Shown here: piece by piece, positions 6,115 through 6,681 of the stretch
Layout: every line of letters begins with the position of its first letter
Numbering within the stretch: position 1 is the first letter of the stretch
Source of the DNA: Tissierellia bacterium
GTDB lineage: Bacteria > Bacillota > Clostridia > Tissierellales > Tepidimicrobiaceae
Direction of reading: 5' to 3'
Length of the DNA stretch: 6,681 nucleotides
NCBI GenBank assembly: GCA_012798935.1
Contig: JAAZMG010000302.1
Location: 1 to 6,681, forward strand
Position numbers and translations under genes: made by a program
Notes under the pieces: model-generated
The model's input: the letters and a program-made list of their open reading frames with translations, nothing else
The model's database searches: none
What the model was told of the DNA's origin: nothing

Positions 6115-6145
6115 TTTATATTCAGAGAAATAAAAATATATTCAA
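6115..6145 (-). promoter_or_regulatory. Weak promoter candidate for the deacetylase-to-aspartokinase unit
   Basis: After the pnp terminator a new promoter is needed before the deacetylase. The best housekeeping-type match on the minus strand is TTGAAT at 6145-6140 and TATAAA at 6120-6115, with a long 19-base spacer. It would start about 25-30 bases before the ATG. The same stretch also contains GAATATA, which resembles a sigma-E -35, with a poor -10. Either reading is tentative. Confidence 0.25.
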
Positions 6146-6170
6146 TTTTATAATTTGGTTCCTCTTTATA

Positions 6171-6204
6171 AAAATTAAAAACATGAACCTATTTTGGGTT
6201 CATG
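6171..6204 (-). terminator. Intrinsic terminator after pnp
   Basis: On the minus strand CATGAACC pairs with GGTTCATG (8 bp) around a 7-base loop, then TTTTTAATTTT follows. The stem begins three bases after the pnp stop codon. It divides pnp from the deacetylase unit. Confidence 0.9.
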
Positions 6205-6207
6205 CAT

Positions 6208-6681
6208 TTATTTTTTATTCTCATTCCTTTGTTTATTATCATCTTTTGGTAAGGCAGCTTTTCTTGATAAATTTATTCTACCTTGATTATCTATATCTAT
6301 TACTTTAACTAGTACTTTATCATTAACAGCTAATACATCCTCAACCTTCTTAATTCTTTCATGAGCTATATTAGAAATATGAACTAAGCCCTCCTTACCA
6401 TTTAGGATTTCAACAAAGGCTCCAAAAGGTACTATTCTTACTACTTTACCCATATAAATTTCCCCAACCTCTACATCTTTTGTCACTTTATGAATTAGCT
6501 CCATGGCTTTCTCTCCACCTTCAGCTTCTTCTGCTGCAATAAATACTTTTCCATCATCATCTATATCTATTTTTACGCCTGTTTCATCTATTATTTTGTT
6601 AATCATCTTGCCTCCAGGTCCAATAATATCTCTTATTTTATCTGGATGCACTTGCATAGTAAATATCCTTGGGGCGTAAGG
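6208..6681 (-). CDS. pnp: Polyribonucleotide nucleotidyltransferase (PNPase), C-terminal part (starts outside the window)
   Basis: The last 157 codons of PNPase, the phosphorolytic 3'-to-5' exoribonuclease of mRNA turnover. The frame stays open to the window edge, so the internal ATG at 6657-6655 is not the start: the residues before it read PYAPRIFT, the family's normal lead-in to MQVHPDKIRDIIGPGGK. The KH domain covers about residues 9-60 of this fragment, with the GPGGK RNA-binding loop and DIDDDGKVFIAA. The S1 domain covers about 76-147, from VEVGEIYMGKVV through PFGAFVEI and GLVHISNIA to GRINLSRKA. A short hydrophilic tail ends in NENKK. The catalytic RNase PH domains lie outside the window. 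Both RNA-binding domains look intact. A strong terminator follows within a few bases. Identification is very secure. Confidence 0.97.
   Translation of the reverse strand, partial: PYAPRIFTMQVHPDKIRDIIGPGGKMINKIIDETGVKIDIDDDGKVFIAAEEAEGGEKAMELIHKVTKDVEVGEIYMGKVVRIVPFGAFVEILNGKEGLVHISNIAHERIKKVEDVLAVNDKVLVKVIDIDNQGRINLSRKAALPKDDNKQRNENKK

Noticed and set aside
6108..6308. Plus-strand 66-codon open frame
   Set aside because: It spans the pnp terminator and the antisense of the pnp end; the Phe/Ile/Leu-rich product is what antisense AT-rich DNA gives.
6655..6657. ATG as the start of a separate small KH-S1 protein
   Set aside because: The frame is open upstream to the window edge and encodes residues that normally precede this Met in PNPase, so it is an internal methionine.

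Overview
The window is AT-rich bacterial chromosome with every recognisable gene on the minus strand, so transcription runs from position 6681 towards 1. Gene content and order (pnp, membrane-anchored polysaccharide deacetylase, M16 peptidase, dut, YlmC/YmxH, aspartokinase, TepA-type ClpP-like protein, uppP, ftsK/spoIIIE) match the conserved pnp-to-spoIIIE neighbourhood of endospore-forming Firmicutes. The low GC, the presence of dut and the lack of dipicolinate synthase genes point to Clostridia or Tissierellia rather than Bacillus. This assignment rests on remembered gene order, not on a database search.

Layout in the direction of transcription. (1) 6681-6208: the last 157 codons of pnp (KH and S1 domains), closed by a strong intrinsic terminator at 6171-6204. 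(2) 6082-2004: a probable five-gene unit, deacetylase - M16 peptidase - dut - ylmC/ymxH - aspartokinase, with short gaps of 9 to 94 bases, ending in a second strong terminator at 1975-2001. A sigma-E-like promoter candidate lies just before ylmC/ymxH. (3) 1884 to the window edge: tepA, uppP and the first 57 codons of ftsK/spoIIIE. uppP has an extended -10 promoter candidate in front of it. All three of these genes appear to start with TTG or GTG, each behind a good ribosome binding site, whereas the five genes of unit 2 start with ATG.

Functionally the window mixes RNA turnover (pnp), nucleotide hygiene (dut), supply of aspartate-family precursors for diaminopimelate and lysine (aspartokinase), recycling of the peptidoglycan lipid carrier (uppP), chromosome translocation (ftsK/spoIIIE), and proteins linked to sporulation or the cell surface (deacetylase, YlmC/YmxH, TepA).

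I found no mobile element, CRISPR array, tRNA, rRNA or undescribed defence-like system. No gene-free stretch exceeds 300 bases. The points most worth a second look are the non-canonical NodB catalytic motifs of the deacetylase, the sigma-E-like promoter before ylmC/ymxH, the placement of uppP between tepA and ftsK, and the ambiguous ftsK start.
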